Below, one piece after another: positions 33,154 to 35,037 of a stretch of DNA of 35,037 nt (positions within the stretch are counted from its first letter, which is position 1; every line of letters begins with the position of its first letter). The translations under genes were made by a program, and so were the position numbers. The notes beneath the pieces were generated by a model. It was not told the origin of the DNA, did no database searches, and saw nothing but the letters and a program-made list of their open reading frames with translations. This DNA is from an uncultured Lachnospiraceae bacterium. GTDB taxonomy: Bacteria > Bacillota > Clostridia > Lachnospirales > Lachnospiraceae. The stretch spans positions 1-35,037 of the forward strand of contig CAJUIM010000020.1 of assembly GCA_910586275.1 (NCBI GenBank), in the 5' to 3' direction.

Positions 33154-33808
33154 TTCTGTCTATGGGGAAATCTTTCCTTTCTGGGGCGGATTATCGGAGG
33201 AGGACAGAAACTATATCTGTCAGAATTCCTTTGCCGTTAGCTATCCGAAAGGAAAACATATCCATGACGGCAGCGAATGTTCCGGCGTGATTTTGGTCCG
33301 TTCAGGAAGCCTGAGGCTTTATATAATGTCGGACGAGGGGAAGGATATTACACTTTACCGCCTGCATGCCGGAACTATGTGTATGCTTTCTGCTTCCTGC
33401 GTACTGAAAGCCATTACTTTTGATGTGTTTGTGGATGCGGAAGAGGACAGCGAATGCTATGTCATCGGCGGCGCTGCCTTTGCGGCGGTTTCGGAAAAAA
33501 ATCCGGATATGCGGATTTTCGCCCTTGAAGCGGCGGTCAGCCGTTTTTCGGACGTAATGTGGGTAATGCAGCAGATTCTGTTTATGAGCATGGATAAGCG
33601 GCTGGCAATTTTTCTTTCCGATGAGTCTGCCAGAACCGGTTCCGACACAATTACTTTAACCCACGGGCAGATTGCCCGGTATATGGGTTCTGCCCGTGAA
33701 GTTGTGTCCAGAATGCTGAAATATTTTGCAAGTGAGGGAATTGTGGAGGTTTCCAGAGGAGGAATCAAAATCCTTGACCGAAAGCGGCTCCGTAAGCTGA
33801 CCCTCTGA
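33143..33808 (+). CDS. Crp/Fnr-family transcriptional regulator
   Basis: 221 residues. An N-terminal cyclic-nucleotide-binding-like beta domain (about 20-125, with GVILVRSGSLRLYIMSDEGK) is joined by a dimer helix to a C-terminal helix-turn-helix near 170-195 (LTHGQIARYMGSAREVVSRM). It lacks the N-terminal cysteine cluster of Fnr. Single cysteines near residue 45 and a pair-like CMLSASC could be redox-sensitive, which is speculation. It overlaps miaB by 11 bases; the next ATG three bases on is an equal candidate. It converges on a ferredoxin/membrane protein pair whose promoter carries a Crp-like palindrome, so that pair is a likely target. Confidence 0.88.
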   Translation: MMFDSVYGEIFPFWGGLSEEDRNYICQNSFAVSYPKGKHIHDGSECSGVILVRSGSLRLYIMSDEGKDITLYRLHAGTMCMLSASCVLKAITFDVFVDAEEDSECYVIGGAAFAAVSEKNPDMRIFALEAAVSRFSDVMWVMQQILFMSMDKRLAIFLSDESARTGSDTITLTHGQIARYMGSAREVVSRMLKYFASEGIVEVSRGGIKILDRKRLRKLTL

Positions 33809-33852
33809 ATGGCCGGCATCATCTTCGGCTGTTTATGTTTGCCGCTTTCCTG

Positions 33853-34443
33853 CTATTGTTTCCCTGAGGCAGCGTTTTTTGCTTTGCAGATTAATTGTGT
33901 CATTGTTCCCATGGGGCAATATACGCACCAAGAACGGGGCTTGCACAAAGCCATGGTAAAAAACCCAAGTACAGTGGAAGTAAGCATTACGCTGTAAAAG
34001 CCGAAAGCAAACTGTGCAACACCGTCCGAAAACAGAGTGCCATGATAAGCCCAGTGCCAAGGCAGCTTAAATGTCCAGAGCAATGTCACGGCCATATTCA
34101 GGTTCTTTGTCCCGGCAAAGACCAGCCAAGTATTCCAAAGCATTTGGAAAAACATAATAAAGAAGAAAATTAAAAATCCATATCTGAAATATTTTGACTT
34201 CATCCATCCGGGAATATCCTTTTTCCGGGAAAGGCCAAACCTGCCGCCCACAAGAGAGAACAGCTGTCCTCTGCCGCAGTATTTGTTGCAGTAGGCCTTG
34301 TTTCCCTTTATTATGGCTATAAGAAGCGGTATAAAGAAACAGAGAAGCCCCAGCCATGCAAAAAGGATATTAAAAAATCCCAATATCAGATAAGTAAGCG
34401 AAACAGCCCACAGGTAATCGTACCATTTCTTTTTGCTTTTCAC
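33853..34443 (-). CDS. Polyferredoxin-like integral membrane protein (NapH/NosR-related)
   Basis: 196 residues with about four membrane helices and two cytoplasmic cysteine clusters: CNKYCGRGQLF near residues 50-60 and CKPRSWCVYCPMGTMTQ near the C terminus. This is the truncated NapH/NosR-type membrane redox protein pattern, expected to pass electrons between the adjacent ferredoxin and a membrane partner. The start is GTG at 34443, overlapping the ferredoxin TAG, with a strong GGAGGTGA 7 bases before it. The frame is open farther upstream, but there it runs antiphase through the ferredoxin gene and should be ignored. The partner and substrate are unknown. It ends 44 bases from the convergent Crp/Fnr gene. 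Confidence 0.8.
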   Translation of the reverse strand: MKSKKKWYDYLWAVSLTYLILGFFNILFAWLGLLCFFIPLLIAIIKGNKAYCNKYCGRGQLFSLVGGRFGLSRKKDIPGWMKSKYFRYGFLIFFFIMFFQMLWNTWLVFAGTKNLNMAVTLLWTFKLPWHWAYHGTLFSDGVAQFAFGFYSVMLTSTVLGFFTMALCKPRSWCVYCPMGTMTQLICKAKNAASGKQ

Positions 34444-34637
34444 TATTTTGTCACCTCCAGTGTAATAATGCTTGCAGGACATTCCTTTACGCATTTTCCG
34501 CATCCGACGCACAGATTTCTGTCGATTTCGGCATGGATGCCTTTCGGGACAGAAATCGCGCTCCTGGGGCATACTTTCATGCAGCATCCGCAGGCAACGC
34601 ATTCCCGGATATTGACGGCCGCTTTTCTTTTTGCCAT
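34443..34637 (-). CDS. 2[4Fe-4S] ferredoxin
   Basis: 64-residue bacterial-type ferredoxin with two classic cluster motifs, CVACGCCMKVCPRSAI and CVGCGKCVKECPASII, carrying low-potential electrons in the cytoplasm. The ATG at 34637 has AAAGGAG 7 bases before it; the frame also opens at 34664 without a site. Its stop overlaps the GTG of the membrane polyferredoxin, so the two are made together and probably interact. A long stem-loop precedes the ribosome site, and a promoter with a palindromic operator lies beyond that. Confidence 0.93.
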   Translation of the reverse strand: MAKRKAAVNIRECVACGCCMKVCPRSAISVPKGIHAEIDRNLCVGCGKCVKECPASIITLEVTK

Positions 34638-34655
34638 GATAAATCTCCTTTTTCC

Positions 34656-34719
34656 CAATGTCATTCACTTTAGCCGCAACATGCGCAAGGAAACACGGCG
34701 GCTTAAGTGAATAACATTG
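34656..34719 (-). other. 22-bp stem-loop in the ferredoxin leader
   Basis: The arms 34656-34677 and 34698-34719 pair at 20 of 22 positions around a 20-base loop; the inner stem is GCCGC/GCGGC and the outer end CAATGT. It occupies nearly the entire predicted 5' leader, from just after the start of transcription to 6 bases before the ribosome site. No T tail follows, so it is more likely a 5' stabiliser or a regulatory structure than a terminator. Confidence 0.7.
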
Positions 34720-34730
34720 CCTTTTTCCTT

Positions 34731-34759
34731 AGTATATAATAAGGAAATGTGAATGTTCA
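34731..34759 (-). promoter_or_regulatory. Promoter of the ferredoxin-polyferredoxin operon
   Basis: On the minus strand TGAACA (34759-34754), 17 bases, TATACT (34736-34731). The -10 matches at five of six and the -35 at four of six positions; a weak -35 fits an activator-dependent promoter. Confidence 0.6.
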
Positions 34760-34773
34760 GTGACAAAGTCACT
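34759..34773. promoter_or_regulatory. Palindromic operator candidate at the ferredoxin promoter
   Basis: AGTGACAAAGTCACT is a 15-base perfect dyad (AGTGAC/GTCACT) touching the upstream edge of the -35. It resembles the Crp site TGTGA-N6-TCACA but with five central bases. With a Crp/Fnr gene next door and a weak -35, activation from this site is a reasonable guess. Confidence 0.5.
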
Positions 34774-35037
34774 ACGCAAAGCGATGTTCCATTCCATCGT
34801 GCCGGCCCGGCCTGTCCGAACCGGGAATAGAGGCCGTCAGGGATCCGGCAAGTGCCTGATTTTATGTAACAGTTCAGCCTGAATGTAATGTTGGGAGGCG
34901 GACGCCCGTGCGCGAGTTTTTTTAGTGACCGGCAGCAGCAAAACTGCCTGTCCCGGTTTTCCGTGCGCTTTTTTCGGCCGGCGGTTTCTAAGCAGAATGA
35001 GAAAGTGTGTCACAAGCTACGGTCGTCCTCAAGCGGC
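34774..35037. other. Gene-free right edge, GC-rich with short repeats
   Basis: No convincing gene. Noted features are CCGGCCCGGCC near 34803, two stretches with CCGTGCGC followed closely by a T-run (around 34905-34923 and 34960-34976), and a CGGCAG/CTGCC stem at 34933-34953 between them. An ATG at 34998 opens a frame to the edge but has no ribosome site. A structured RNA or leader of a gene beyond the window is possible. Confidence 0.3.

Noticed and set aside
34444..34668. N-terminal extension of the polyferredoxin membrane protein
   Set aside because: The open frame overlaps the ferredoxin gene in another phase. The GTG at 34443 has a strong ribosome site, and its product starts immediately before the first membrane helix.
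34998..35037. Partial plus-strand gene starting MRKCVTSYG at the right edge
   Set aside because: No ribosome site and too short to judge.

Overview
The window is typical of a spore-forming, anaerobic Firmicute of class Clostridia, most likely family Lachnospiraceae. The evidence is a cotJABC spore-coat operon, AGGAGG-type ribosome binding sites on nearly every gene, a monomeric [FeFe]-hydrogenase with a Rex-like site, feoAB under a Fur-like box, a BlaI/M56 pair without a penicillin-sensing domain, and a tiny high-cysteine protein common in this family. The family-level call is inference; no rRNA or tRNA gene is visible.

Layout. (1) 1-1478 is the right end of an integrated element with a large serine recombinase. 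It sits inside cotJC, whose 5' part, with cotJB and cotJA, follows on the minus strand (1428-2098). (2) 2344-7128 encodes a MacB-type ABC ATPase and a giant FtsX-type permease with about 540 residues of heptad coiled coil, followed by a convergent XRE regulator. (3) 7797-10333 holds a palindrome cluster, a consensus promoter, a Fur-like box and feoA-feoB. (4) 10505-13037 holds three consecutive poorly known genes: zinc ribbon/TM/TPR protein, HExxH membrane protease, ferritin-like diiron protein. (5) 13121-18050 holds a Rex-like site, [FeFe]-hydrogenase, gltX and a UvrD-type helicase. (6) 18166-21535 holds a DUF1292 protein, a GlgX-like protein that has lost its catalytic residues, a DUF5662-type protein and the cysteine-rich protein. 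(7) 21822-28661 holds blaI and an M56 peptidase, an AT-richer RibD/DHFR-like reductase and two ABC exporter half-transporters. (8) 28695-29017 holds two inverted-repeat elements. (9) 29077-33808 is a probable operon of trpS, a PD-(D/E)XK-like/winged-helix protein, a DUF6882-like protein, miaB and a Crp/Fnr regulator. (10) 33853-34773 is a minus-strand ferredoxin and polyferredoxin membrane protein with a promoter, a palindromic operator candidate and a 22-bp stem-loop in the leader. 34774-35037 contains nothing I can name.

How it fits together. Iron uptake, hydrogenase, ferredoxins, MiaB and the diiron protein all point to Fe-S and redox metabolism in an anaerobe. The most striking observations are the recombinase element splitting a sporulation gene in a manner reminiscent of skin elements, the catalytically dead GlgX paralogue, the coiled-coil permease, and a set of inverted-repeat elements that include a dispersed 14-nt motif.
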